A DNA stretch of 64,000 nucleotides from Paraeggerthella hominis (GCF_021044775.1 NZ_JAJNOQ010000010.1:44817-108816); one strand, 5' to 3'. Shown: positions 33,751-42,919, counted from the first letter of the stretch. Made by a program: numbers and translations. The notes: generated from the sequence alone by a model not told the origin.

Positions 33751-36159
33751 TCATTGCTCCAACTCCTGATTTTGCGGCAAGGCAAAGTACAGACTATCCC
33801 TATCGAGGCATGGGTTCATGAAAGGATCGCCCTTCTCGAAATAGTCCGGCCACTTGCTCATCATACGAGCGCGCTCGCGCCTCCAACGCTCCGTCTTCAC
33901 CGGGTCGCCCTCTTCGCGACCACGCGATACGAATTCGTTATGATACAGCTTGGCATAGGGGGTAAACACCACGCTATAGCCAGCCTTTCGAACCTTGCAG
34001 CAGAAATCGGCGTCGTTGTACCCTACCGCGAACTCTTCAGAATAGCCGCCGACCTCTTCGAATACCGCTCGACGCACCATCTGGCACGCGCCGGTCACGC
34101 TCGAGAAATTACCAGGACGCACCGCACGGCCCAAATACGCCCCCCATGAGTCGGGAACGTTCTGGTTCACGTGAACGACCGTATCATGAGGGCCTATCAG
34201 CATGCCCGCATGCTGAACGAGTCCGTCGTAGTAGAACAGCTTCGCGCCCACCACCCCCACATCGGAGCGCTGCAAATAACCAGCCATCTCCTCGATGAAG
34301 TCGGGGGCGATCACCTCGGTGTCGTTGTTAAGCAAAAGCAGCAGGTCGGCATCGGTGCTTGCCGCACCGAAATTCATGATTTTCGAATAATTGAACTCAC
34401 CGGGCCATTCAATCACTCGAACACGAGAGCTTCGCTGCTCAAGCTCACGATAATAGGCGAACGTCGCCTCGTCGATGCTATTGTTCTCGATAATCGTTAT
34501 GCGATAAGCAGAGTACGTCGACTTCTCCAAGATGGAAGCCACGCAGCGATCGAGAACGTCCACGTGATCTTTGCTGGGGATGAGCACCTCTACCGAGGGC
34601 GGCGGCGACGGCAATTCGTAGCGCACGCGGTAAACAAACGGGCCATCGCCATCTTCAACGACAGCCGAAATGCCAAGCCGCTCAAAATGACCGCTCAGAG
34701 CAGCCTTCCCGGCAATATGAGCATACGGCTTGCTCTCCAGGTTGTCCCCAGCCGTCGAACCTGCATGACGCCGCCAGTGGTACAAGAGCTTCGGAACATG
34801 CACGATCTCGCGACCAGTCTCCAACACCCGCAGTACCATATCGTAATCCTGCGCCCCGTTCATCTCCGGAGCGGACAGGCCAATCTCGTCGAGCACCGCC
34901 TTCTTCACCATAAGCCAATGCGTCACGCAGTTGTGCGCATAGAGCAAATCCCTGTTGAAGTCGGTCTTGAATACCGGATCGCAATAAACGCCCAGCGTTT
35001 CGAACGCATCCTCGTCACAATACAATGCGCCGGCATCCGGATGCCCGTTGATAGCGCGCACGTATTCGTACAGCGCATCGGGCTCCAGAACATCATCATA
35101 GTCCAAAAAGGCCACATAGTCGCCCGCGGCATGCTCGACGCCAAGATTCGTATTGCCCACGATGCCCCCGTTGTCGACAACGGGCACCACGACTATGCGA
35201 CCATCGGCGAACTCCTCGGCAACGCAAGACACGCGGGATGATTCGCACTCCGAATCAACAAGCACCAACTCCCATTTCGCATAGGTTTGCCCCATGACGG
35301 AATTCATCATGTCTTTGAGGTATCGCTCATTGCAGCGATAACAGGGAACCACAATGCTCACGAGCGGCTCGATATCGAACGTGCCGGCACGCCATGCTTG
35401 AGCGCCCTGCATCGAAGCCAGGTGAGCCTTGCACCAATGCTCGTAATCTTGGGCGTCTGCCGCCGTGCGCACGCGATAGAGCGCCCCCTGCAACTCGCCT
35501 TGAAAGGCGTCCGGATCGAAGCCGATCATGCCGGGCAGCGACCCGCCCGACGCGTCCCGCGCGAGCACGCAGAAGCCATCCACGCCTGCAGGAATGCGAA
35601 GCGAAACGACTACGCGAGCTTTAATGCCGCCTTCCATTCCCTCGGGAACACGCTGATCCTCGAAAAGCATTGGGGTGATGTCGAGACGCCTTCCGTCAGA
35701 CCCCGTTACGGAAAACGCAATATCCGCATCGAGCATTGGCGATTCGGCAGCGATGCGCCAAACCGACTCATCGCCATCAGGCATGCACCTGAACAAGGAG
35801 AGCTTCAAACGACCGCCATCGCGCTCGTCAACGCCTCGCATGGAAGCACACAGCGAAGGGCGCATGCGATAGTTCAATCGAGACAGCCACTTCAGCTTGC
35901 AAGGCGCAATGCGAATCGAGAAGGCTTCGCAACCTCCTCGCTTGCGCGCAACAATATCGAAAGCCGCATTGTGGAGCAACGGAAAAACGAGCGTCCCTTC
36001 GTGCGGGGACGCCCCATCAGGCATCCACAAAGACGGAACCTCAACGCCATCACCAAGCAAAGCGCACATATCCACGTCGTCGAGCGATGCGCCTTCGACG
36101 CGAATCCTGGCGTACCCCTTGCCGTCTCCGCGGCATAACCCCAAGCACTTTATGCGCAT
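33751..36159 (-). CDS. Large glycosyltransferase with two GT2 domains
   Basis: An 802-residue protein. Residues 1 to about 260 form a beta-rich non-catalytic region. A first GT-A domain follows (LVSIVVPCYRCNERYLKDMM, LVLVDSECESS, VAFLDYDDVLEPDA). A second one starts near residue 535 (VEVLIPSKDHVDVLDRCVAS, IENNSIDEA, LLLLNNDTEV, GYNDADFCCKVRKAGY). Tandem GT2 enzymes of this shape often build rhamnan or O-antigen backbones by alternating two linkages. The ATG follows rmlC by six bases without a clear ribosome binding site, so translation is probably coupled. The neighbouring dTDP-rhamnose genes make rhamnosyl transfer a reasonable inference. Confidence 0.88.
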   Translation of the reverse strand: MRIKCLGLCRGDGKGYARIRVEGASLDDVDMCALLGDGVEVPSLWMPDGASPHEGTLVFPLLHNAAFDIVARKRGGCEAFSIRIAPCKLKWLSRLNYRMRPSLCASMRGVDERDGGRLKLSLFRCMPDGDESVWRIAAESPMLDADIAFSVTGSDGRRLDITPMLFEDQRVPEGMEGGIKARVVVSLRIPAGVDGFCVLARDASGGSLPGMIGFDPDAFQGELQGALYRVRTAADAQDYEHWCKAHLASMQGAQAWRAGTFDIEPLVSIVVPCYRCNERYLKDMMNSVMGQTYAKWELVLVDSECESSRVSCVAEEFADGRIVVVPVVDNGGIVGNTNLGVEHAAGDYVAFLDYDDVLEPDALYEYVRAINGHPDAGALYCDEDAFETLGVYCDPVFKTDFNRDLLYAHNCVTHWLMVKKAVLDEIGLSAPEMNGAQDYDMVLRVLETGREIVHVPKLLYHWRRHAGSTAGDNLESKPYAHIAGKAALSGHFERLGISAVVEDGDGPFVYRVRYELPSPPPSVEVLIPSKDHVDVLDRCVASILEKSTYSAYRITIIENNSIDEATFAYYRELEQRSSRVRVIEWPGEFNYSKIMNFGAASTDADLLLLLNNDTEVIAPDFIEEMAGYLQRSDVGVVGAKLFYYDGLVQHAGMLIGPHDTVVHVNQNVPDSWGAYLGRAVRPGNFSSVTGACQMVRRAVFEEVGGYSEEFAVGYNDADFCCKVRKAGYSVVFTPYAKLYHNEFVSRGREEGDPVKTERWRRERARMMSKWPDYFEKGDPFMNPCLDRDSLYFALPQNQELEQ

Positions 36160-36165
36160 GGCAGG

Positions 36166-36756
36166 CTACGCAAGGTCGCGCAAGGCGGCATTCACCTTGT
36201 CTTTGTCGCTCAGCACCACTTTGGACGGATCGAAGACCTCGTCACCCCGGAGCGCCGGCCAGTCGATCCCAACCTCCGGATCGTCCCACATAAGGCCGCC
36301 CTCGTCTCCCGGACGGTAGATATCGTCGCACTTGTAGCAGAACTCCGCCGTCTCGCTCAGCACCAGGAACCCGTGCGCGAAGCCGCGGGGGACGAAGAAC
36401 TGGCGCCGGTTCTCGGCCGACAGGACCACGCCCTCCCACTTGCCCCAGGTGGGGCTGCCCGGGCGCAGGTCGACCGCGACGTCGAACACTTCGCCGGACA
36501 CCACGCGCACGAGCTTCGACTGCGGATGCTCGATCTGGAAATGAAGGCCCCGGAGCACGCCCTTGGTCGACGAGGACTGGTTATCCTGCACGAATTCCAC
36601 GTCGATGCCGCCCGCCACGAAATCGGGGCGCTTGTACGTCTCCATGAAGTAGCCGCGAGCGTCGCCGTACGACTTGACGTCGACGACCTTCACGCCTTCG
36701 ATGGACGTGTCGGCAAAGGTGAAGTTGCCGGATTCCACGATATTCCCTGTTGCCAT
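36166..36756 (-). CDS. rfbC: dTDP-4-dehydrorhamnose 3,5-epimerase
   Basis: RmlC epimerises C3 and C5 of dTDP-4-keto-6-deoxyglucose, third step to dTDP-L-rhamnose. The 196-residue cupin carries DARGYFMETYKR, QDNQSSSTKGVLRGLHFQ with the catalytic His, GEVFDVAVDLRPGSPTWGKW and PRGFAHGFLVLSE. It starts 9 bases after rmlB. The DNA of rmlB and rmlC is clearly more GC-rich than the rmlA/rmlD pair 5 kb away, so the two halves of the pathway may have different histories. Confidence 0.97.
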   Translation of the reverse strand: MATGNIVESGNFTFADTSIEGVKVVDVKSYGDARGYFMETYKRPDFVAGGIDVEFVQDNQSSSTKGVLRGLHFQIEHPQSKLVRVVSGEVFDVAVDLRPGSPTWGKWEGVVLSAENRRQFFVPRGFAHGFLVLSETAEFCYKCDDIYRPGDEGGLMWDDPEVGIDWPALRGDEVFDPSKVVLSDKDKVNAALRDLA

Positions 36757-36765
36757 GCCGTCCCC

Positions 36766-37767
36766 CTACTGCCCCTGCTTCGCGTACTTCGCCTCGGTGG
36801 CCTCCTTGGCGGGGCGCCACCATGCCTCGTTGTCGCGGTACCACCGGATGGTGTCGGCCAAGCCCTCGGCGAAGTCCGTGTGCTTGGGCTCCCAGCCCAG
36901 CTCGCGGCGCAGCTTCGAGGAGTCGATGGCGTAGCGGCGGTCGTGGCCGGGGCGGTCGCGCACCCAGTCGAACTCGTCGGCGGGGCGGCCCATGCCCTCC
37001 AGGATGGCGCGCAGCACGTCGATGTTGTTCTTCTCGCCGTCGGCGCCGATCAGGTAGGTCTCGCCCATGCGGCCCTTCTCGAGGATCGTCCACACCGCGC
37101 TCGAGTGGTCCTCGGTGTGTATCCAGTCGCGCACGTTCAGGCCGTCGCCGTAGAGCTTCGGCTTGACGCCGCAGATGACGTTCGTGATCTGGCGCGGGAT
37201 GAACTTCTCCACGTGCTGGTAGGGCCCGTAGTTGTTGGAGCAGTTGGATATGGTGGCGCGCACGCCGTAGGTGCGGTGCCACGCCCGCACCAGCATGTCC
37301 GACGACGCCTTGGTGGAGCTGTACGGGGAGCTGGGGCGGTACGGGGTGTCCTCAGTGAAGCGCGCCGGGTCGTCCAGGGCGAGGTCGCCGTACACCTCGT
37401 CGGTCGAGATGTGGTGGAAGCGCACGTCGTGCTTGCGCGCGGCCTCCAGAAGCGTGTAGGTGCCCTGCACGTTCGTGCGGACGAAGGGGGCCGGGTCGGC
37501 GATGGAGTTGTCGTTGTGGCTCTCGGCCGCGAAGTGCACGCACGCGTCGGCGCGTGCGAACAGGCCGTCCACCAGGTCGGCGTCGCAGACGTCGCCGTGG
37601 ACGAACTCCATGCGGTCGGCGGGAATGCCCGCGAGGTTCTCGCGGTTGCCGGCGTAGGTGAGCGCGTCCAGGACGATCACGCGCGCCTCGGGCCGGTTCT
37701 CCACCACCCAGTGGACGAAGTTGCTGCCGATGAAGCCGGCTCCGCCGGTCACGAGATAGGTTTTCAT
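36766..37767 (-). CDS. rfbB: dTDP-glucose 4,6-dehydratase
   Basis: RmlB converts dTDP-glucose to dTDP-4-keto-6-deoxyglucose using bound NAD. The 333-residue short-chain dehydrogenase begins KTYLVTGGAGFIGSNFVHW, has HISTDEVYGDL, the catalytic SPYSSTKASSD (YxxxK), NNYGPYQHVEKFIPR and GDGLNVRDWIHTEDHS. ATG 37767 has AAGGA five bases upstream; the ATG two codons earlier overlaps that site. It is the first gene of the run rmlB-rmlC-GT2-DUF6541. Confidence 0.97.
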   Translation of the reverse strand: MKTYLVTGGAGFIGSNFVHWVVENRPEARVIVLDALTYAGNRENLAGIPADRMEFVHGDVCDADLVDGLFARADACVHFAAESHNDNSIADPAPFVRTNVQGTYTLLEAARKHDVRFHHISTDEVYGDLALDDPARFTEDTPYRPSSPYSSTKASSDMLVRAWHRTYGVRATISNCSNNYGPYQHVEKFIPRQITNVICGVKPKLYGDGLNVRDWIHTEDHSSAVWTILEKGRMGETYLIGADGEKNNIDVLRAILEGMGRPADEFDWVRDRPGHDRRYAIDSSKLRRELGWEPKHTDFAEGLADTIRWYRDNEAWWRPAKEATEAKYAKQGQ

Positions 37768-37815
37768 AGCCATCCTTATATACGACTGTACGTGCAATTG
37801 CCTCAAATGCATAAG

Positions 37816-37844
37816 ATTATAAGCGCATAGCCCGCCAGCGTCAC
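37816..37844 (-). promoter_or_regulatory. Promoter of the rmlBC run
   Basis: On the minus strand, GTGACG and a consensus TATAAT are separated by 17 bases, about 50 bases upstream of the rmlB ATG. Confidence 0.55.
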
Positions 37845-37985
37845 CGTTTCCATGCAAAGTGCTTTTATACAGGGTACTCGCCGAACGCCGGCTGTCGGGC
37901 GCGATGAGGCCAAGCAAATCAAGGCCACGCAGCCTCCGATGCGTTGCGCGAAAGTAATGAAAACGTCAGAGACTTCTCCCCTGCG

Positions 37986-37994
37986 TGATATCAT
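37986..37994 (+). promoter_or_regulatory. Extended -10 promoter of the ABC exporter genes
   Basis: TGA-TATCAT lies about 60 bases upstream of the permease ATG; no clear -35. Confidence 0.4.
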
Positions 37995-38054
37995 GCAGGG
38001 ATTGCGATTAATTGGACGCAATTCTGAAGTGAAGAAGAGAGGGCTCGAATCCGA

Positions 38055-38831
38055 ATGAGTTTTTCCAAAGATTCGCTGCAGCGCAACATGTTCATATTGA
38101 AGTCCCTCGTTTCGAAAGACTTCAAACTCAAATACCGCCGCAGCGTGCTGGGCGTCGCCTGGTCAGTACTCAATCCCTTGCTCATGATGATAGTGCTGGC
38201 GGCAGTCTTCTCCGTCGTGTTTCGCGGAGGAGTCGAGCCTTTCCCCGTGTACTTGATCCTCGGCATGACGTTGTTTACCTTCATGTCGGATGCCACTTCA
38301 GGGGCAATGAGCTCAATTATCGACTCCGCGCCCCTCATCAAGAAGATTCGCATCAACAAGATGCTCTTCCCGCTTGAGAAGGTCGTCTTCGCGCTTCTGA
38401 ACTTTGCCATATCGCTTGTTGCCGTAGCCATCGTCATGGTGTTTTTCCGCGTAGTGCCCACGTTCAACATCCTGCTCCTGCCTGTGCTTCTCGCTTACTT
38501 GTTCATGTTCAGCTTGGGGCTCGGCCTTCTGCTTGCCGCTCTTTCGGTGTTCTTCCGCGACATCATGCATCTATGGGGCGTCATCCTGACAGCATGGACC
38601 TACGCCACGCCGCTGTTCTACTCCATCGACATCCTTCCCGAGTGGATGGTTCCCGTCATGCAGCTCAACCCCATGTACTACTACGTTAGCTATTTCCGTG
38701 ACATAGCTATGTGGGGCGTCACGCCGGGCCTTATGGACAACCTCATTTGCTTCGGCTGCGGAGCAATCGCTCTTTTGCTGGGAGTCCTCGTATTCCGCAA
38801 GCAGCAAAAGAAGTTCATCCTGTACGTTTAG
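38055..38831 (+). CDS. ABC-2 type polysaccharide exporter permease (Wzm/TagG-like)
   Basis: A 258-residue six-helix ABC-2 permease. It has the amphipathic N-terminal segment SLVSKDFKLKYRRSVLGVAWSVLNPLLMM typical of Wzm and TagG, and the C-terminal MQLNPMYYYVSYFRDI. With the ATPase that follows 15 bases later it forms an exporter that moves a completed lipid-linked glycan across the membrane. Since the exporter is ATP-driven, the backbone is probably finished in the cytoplasm. The promoter side is divergent from rmlB. Confidence 0.95.
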   Translation: MSFSKDSLQRNMFILKSLVSKDFKLKYRRSVLGVAWSVLNPLLMMIVLAAVFSVVFRGGVEPFPVYLILGMTLFTFMSDATSGAMSSIIDSAPLIKKIRINKMLFPLEKVVFALLNFAISLVAVAIVMVFFRVVPTFNILLLPVLLAYLFMFSLGLGLLLAALSVFFRDIMHLWGVILTAWTYATPLFYSIDILPEWMVPVMQLNPMYYYVSYFRDIAMWGVTPGLMDNLICFGCGAIALLLGVLVFRKQQKKFILYV

Positions 38832-38846
38832 AGACGAAGGTGCACC

Positions 38847-40685
38847 ATGCCCGAAAACGTTAACACCTCTGCCCTGTCGATCGGCGACTCCGAAAGCATC
38901 GAGGCAGACGACAATCGCCAAACCATGATCAAGGTTGATCACGTATCGATGATCTTCAATATGGCATCCGAACAGCTGAACAGCTTGAAGGAATACGCCA
39001 TCAAGATTGCTCGCCGCGAATTGTTCTTCGAAGGGTTCACGGCACTCGACGATATATCGTTCGAGGTGAAGAAAGGCGATGTATTCGGCATCATAGGAAC
39101 GAACGGTTCGGGCAAATCGACGCTCCTTAAAATCATTGCGGGCGTTCTAGAGCCCACCGAAGGTGCGTGCGAGATCAATGGCAACATTGCCCCGTTGATC
39201 GAACTGGGAGCAGGTTTCGATACGGAGCTTTCCGCACGGGAGAACATTTACCTTAACGGAGCGCTTTTGGGCTACTCAAAAAAGTTCATCGACGACCACT
39301 TCGACGAGATTGTCGAATTCGCCGAAATCGAAAAGTTCCTGGACATGCCGCTCAAGAATTATTCATCCGGCATGGTTGCACGCATCGCATTTGCCATCGC
39401 CACCGTTATCGTGCCGGAGATTCTGGTCGTAGACGAAGTCCTTTCTGTAGGCGACTTCATGTTCCAGAAAAAGTGCGAGGATCGCATCAACGAGCTGATC
39501 GAAAAATATGGCGTAACCGTCCTCATCGTATCGCACAGCAATGCGCAGATCGAGCGCATGTGCAACAAGGCGATATGGATTGAAAAGGGCCACGTTCGCA
39601 TGAGCGGAGACGCCACCATGCTCTGCCACATGTACGGAGGTCTTGGAGGACGAACGGGCACCAAGGAAGCGGAGCAACGTGTTTTCGACGCCCTTCGCGA
39701 AACATTGAAGTCAAGCAGCCCCGCACCGCAGTTTCACAGAGTCTATGGGGAAAACTCCGACAGCACCAACGTCAAACTTGCGCTCAAAGGATACCGCGAC
39801 CACCACGCCGACACCGTAATCATCACATCCGGTACGTCCCACATAAATGCAATTATGGGAAATTCTCTTGGCGGAGCTCTTGAAGCGCCAGTGGTGTCAA
39901 CTAAACCGGATGCACTATCCGAGGCCGTCGAGAGACTTCTTTTTGACTACAAACCAAACAAGATATTCACCATCGACTGCGGAAAATGCGCCACAAGAGC
40001 ACTCGAAGCACTCGACGATCTACCATGGGATCCCGCTATTCATCACTTTGCAAACGAAGGCGATGTCTGGAGCATGTCGAATGAAATATTCCAATACGGA
40101 TTCGATAAGGGCTACTGGAGCAACCAAGCAGCGTTTGTGCGATTCGACAACAATCCAGAGTCCCTCGTCGCTTCTCCTTACCTCTACCGCAAAGCTTGTC
40201 CGATTTTTGCGGCCTTCAACGATCAGAATATCGACCCTGCAAGATTTGCTGGTTTTTTGCAAAAAAGTAACGTCAATGAAGTCCTCTGCTTCGGAAACGT
40301 GCCAGCTGATGCAAAGTGCCTCGACTCGGTTTTGATGAGCAACAATATAAATGTAAGGCGTTTCGCCGCGGAAACGCCTTTCGAAACATGCTTGGCTATT
40401 GCATCCTGGATCATCGAATCACCCGAAGATGAACTTGAACCATATAACCTATGCATAGCGTCGCTTTCCCTCGCGCAGTGGCCCGAACTCCTTGCCTGCG
40501 GATGCTACTCGGCGCATCATCCAAGCGCCTTGCTCCTCCAAGACAGCACAAGCCTCGACAGCATCGCCGCTTGTCTCGACTTCATCGAGGAGCATAAAGA
40601 ACGTATCTCATCAGTACTAGCCATCGGAAACCATCTGGGTCCAAACGATGGGGAAATGCGAATACTCTGCAACCAGCTCACGTAG
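38847..40685 (+). CDS. Wzt/TagH-like ABC ATPase fused to three CWB2-like repeats
   Basis: A 612-residue protein. Residues ~26-270 form a polysaccharide-export ABC ATPase: Walker A GTNGSGKST (about 84-92), LIELGAGFDTELSARENIYLNG, signature NYSSGMVARIAFA, Walker B ILVVDEVLSVGD and switch His in VSHSNAQ. The C-terminal ~320 residues look like three cell-wall-binding 2 (CWB2, PF04122) repeats: ~295-392 (ADTVIITSGTSHINAIMG, APVVSTKPDALSEAVERLL), ~394-497 (PIFAAFNDQNIDPARFAGFL) and ~498-611 (NVRRFAAETPFETCLAIAS). CWB2 triplets normally anchor secreted S-layer proteins to wall polymers. Here they take the place of the Wzt glycan-recognition domain and would face the cytoplasm. The ATPase is certain; the repeat assignment is by eye. 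Confidence 0.9.
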   Translation: MPENVNTSALSIGDSESIEADDNRQTMIKVDHVSMIFNMASEQLNSLKEYAIKIARRELFFEGFTALDDISFEVKKGDVFGIIGTNGSGKSTLLKIIAGVLEPTEGACEINGNIAPLIELGAGFDTELSARENIYLNGALLGYSKKFIDDHFDEIVEFAEIEKFLDMPLKNYSSGMVARIAFAIATVIVPEILVVDEVLSVGDFMFQKKCEDRINELIEKYGVTVLIVSHSNAQIERMCNKAIWIEKGHVRMSGDATMLCHMYGGLGGRTGTKEAEQRVFDALRETLKSSSPAPQFHRVYGENSDSTNVKLALKGYRDHHADTVIITSGTSHINAIMGNSLGGALEAPVVSTKPDALSEAVERLLFDYKPNKIFTIDCGKCATRALEALDDLPWDPAIHHFANEGDVWSMSNEIFQYGFDKGYWSNQAAFVRFDNNPESLVASPYLYRKACPIFAAFNDQNIDPARFAGFLQKSNVNEVLCFGNVPADAKCLDSVLMSNNINVRRFAAETPFETCLAIASWIIESPEDELEPYNLCIASLSLAQWPELLACGCYSAHHPSALLLQDSTSLDSIAACLDFIEEHKERISSVLAIGNHLGPNDGEMRILCNQLT

Positions 40686-40743
40686 CAGCCGTCGCAAGAA
40701 AGCAGCGGTCAGAATCGCTTGCTTTCACCAAGGAGGAACCCGC

Positions 40744-41964
40744 GTGAAAGTATACATAGCATCCCATAAGCACATAGACCTTATGGTCCCTAGCGATTAT
40801 CAACCAATTTATGCCGGAGCTGTAAAGTATACCGGTGAGCGACATGCCGACTGGGCCTACGACGACTCGACAGAAAGCAACATTTCACTTAAGAATCCAT
40901 TTTTTTGCGAGCTCACCGCACTCCACTGGATTTGGAAAAACGACAAGAGCGATATTTCCGGCCTCGTCCATTACAGACGCTATGCAAAAAGTGAGGAAAC
41001 CGGGTTGCCGCTATCCAAAAGCGAAGTCGAGTACATTCTTGCCACTCATGATTGCATAGTCGCCCGTAGATCTTATTTATTTAGCAAATTCGATAATCGA
41101 TTATGTTCCGTAGCGGAGCAATACCGCACTATCCACTCCTCGACCGACCTTGCTTTGATGGAGCGCGTCATCAAACGACACTTTAATGCATACTACCCCG
41201 CCTTCAAGCGATGCGTTATACGAAACTATTTGTTCCCCTGTAATATAATCATCTGCAAAAGGGAAATCCTCGATAAATACTGTCATTGGCTATTTAACGT
41301 AGAGAGCATCTTGGAGCAGTATATCGACCCTATCAAAGGCCGCGATTCGTACCAAAAACGTGTTTTCGGATTTCTCGCCGAAAGGCTTTTGAACGTATTC
41401 ATAGAGGCCCATCAACTGAACATATTCGAAGCGTCCGTCTACGACCCCGCACATCCAATCGAAGAACCATCGTACTCATTTAAAACCGAAGACCTCCGGC
41501 CCAAGCTCACCATACGGCAGTCAAACAAGCGGCCCATTGTAGGCAACAGAAACTATTCTCGCGTTTTTGACTACCGTTTCTACCTGGAGCATTATGCTGA
41601 TCTTACTTACGATTCAATACCCGACGAAGACACCGCTCTTTGGCACTTTCTAGAATACGGAATTCCCGAACGCCGAATGGCTCATCCCAGTTTCTCTATT
41701 GCCTCCTACATGTCAGGGCATCCAGAGTTGAAAGACTCCTGCGGAGAGGATCCTCGTCTTTATCTCGAGCACTACCTCAATCACCCCAAAGACAATGCAC
41801 ACCGCGTCGGTTTTGAAAACCTCTCGCTGTCAGATGCAGAGCAAACTACCGCAGAAGCGATTGAATGCGCCGCCTGCGAAAAGACTTGCTTAGGCAACAA
41901 AATCAAGTCGAGGCGACTTGATTCGGGGTTCAAGAAAGCTGAACTGTTGCCTGTGATCGACTAA
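40744..41964 (+). CDS. DUF4422 capsule-type glycosyltransferase with C-terminal repeats
   Basis: A 406-residue protein. Residues 1 to ~250 match DUF4422 proteins of capsule clusters: KVYIASHKHI, GALKYTGER-like opening, NPFFCELTALHWIWKN, GLVHYRRYA, FPCNIIICKREIL. DUF4422 members are thought to be glycosyltransferases. The C-terminal ~110 residues hold two diverged copies of a motif (FDYRFYLEHYADL..LWHFLEYGIPERRM; FSIASYMSGHPEL..YLEHYLNHP) also found in other glycan-cluster proteins. The start is a GTG with AGGAGGA upstream. It is third in the exporter run, and its DNA is visibly richer in A and T than the rml genes. Confidence 0.85.
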   Translation: MKVYIASHKHIDLMVPSDYQPIYAGAVKYTGERHADWAYDDSTESNISLKNPFFCELTALHWIWKNDKSDISGLVHYRRYAKSEETGLPLSKSEVEYILATHDCIVARRSYLFSKFDNRLCSVAEQYRTIHSSTDLALMERVIKRHFNAYYPAFKRCVIRNYLFPCNIIICKREILDKYCHWLFNVESILEQYIDPIKGRDSYQKRVFGFLAERLLNVFIEAHQLNIFEASVYDPAHPIEEPSYSFKTEDLRPKLTIRQSNKRPIVGNRNYSRVFDYRFYLEHYADLTYDSIPDEDTALWHFLEYGIPERRMAHPSFSIASYMSGHPELKDSCGEDPRLYLEHYLNHPKDNAHRVGFENLSLSDAEQTTAEAIECAACEKTCLGNKIKSRRLDSGFKKAELLPVID

Positions 41965-42006
41965 ACAAGATCACACGCGCAAAACGTCTATACAGCCTCA
42001 GACCCC

Positions 42007-42903
42007 TTATGCTCCCAAATTGGACAAATAGTCATCAAGAGCTTCTCTCCAAGGTCTCATTTCATTCCCGATAGTCTCCTCTAGATGCTTATTGCGCAAA
42101 CTCGAGTATGCAGGACGACTAGCAGCCTGAGGGAAACGTTTCTTGTACTCGTCGGACGTCAGGCTCTCTTTTTCACATGGTATATTCGCACTGTCTACAA
42201 TGGCGCTTGCAAAATCAAACCACGAGCAAGTTCCTTCATTGGTGCAGTGATAGGTCCCGTAATTCGAAGTCTCTGCAATCCTTAAAACTTCATAAGCAAG
42301 ATCATTCGCAGAAGTCGGATTACCAAACTGATCAGCCACTACGCTAATTTTGCCGCATTCCCGTGCTAGCTGCATCATAGTTTTCACAAAGTTTTTCCCA
42401 GAATAACCATAGAGCCACGCGGTTCGTATCACAAACGCCCGGCTGCAAACATCCGAAACCAAGACTTCACCCGCCCACTTAGTCCGACCATAGGCGCTAA
42501 TAGGGCGAGCTTGGTCACCTTCCTCACGAGGCTCGGGATCATCGCCTGGAAACACGTAGTCGGTAGATATATGCACAAACTTCGCCTTACAAGACTCGCA
42601 TGCACGAGCAAGGTACTCAGCTCCATGAGCATTCACACGATAAGCGCCAGCCTCATTGCGTTCGCAACCGTCCACATTCGTGATTGCCGCACAATTTACC
42701 ACCAAATTATAAGGCCCTCGTTTGTCGAACCATGCGTTGACTGATCGAATATCGGAAATATCAAGTGTTTGATAGTCCGCATAGTCAACCCGAGCATTGC
42801 TGTAGCACGCACCGATCGGACCGATTTCAGCCTCCATTGTCTCCAAACAACGGCGCAACTCACTTCCAAGCTGACCTTCACTTCCCGTAACCAAAATCTT
42901 CAT
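42007..42903 (-). CDS. rfbD: dTDP-4-dehydrorhamnose reductase
   Basis: RmlD reduces dTDP-4-keto-L-rhamnose to dTDP-L-rhamnose. The 298-residue short-chain dehydrogenase begins MKILVTGSEGQLGSELRR and has HISTDYVFPGD, the catalytic YGRTKWAGE and RTAWLYGYSGKNFVKTM. ATG 42903 is used, with GAGAGG upstream; a TTG three codons earlier is possible. It follows rmlA by 16 bases. The DNA is AT-richer than rmlBC. Confidence 0.96.
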   Translation of the reverse strand: MKILVTGSEGQLGSELRRCLETMEAEIGPIGACYSNARVDYADYQTLDISDIRSVNAWFDKRGPYNLVVNCAAITNVDGCERNEAGAYRVNAHGAEYLARACESCKAKFVHISTDYVFPGDDPEPREEGDQARPISAYGRTKWAGEVLVSDVCSRAFVIRTAWLYGYSGKNFVKTMMQLARECGKISVVADQFGNPTSANDLAYEVLRIAETSNYGTYHCTNEGTCSWFDFASAIVDSANIPCEKESLTSDEYKKRFPQAASRPAYSSLRNKHLEETIGNEMRPWREALDDYLSNLGA

Positions 42904-42919
42904 TCCACTCAACCTCTCT

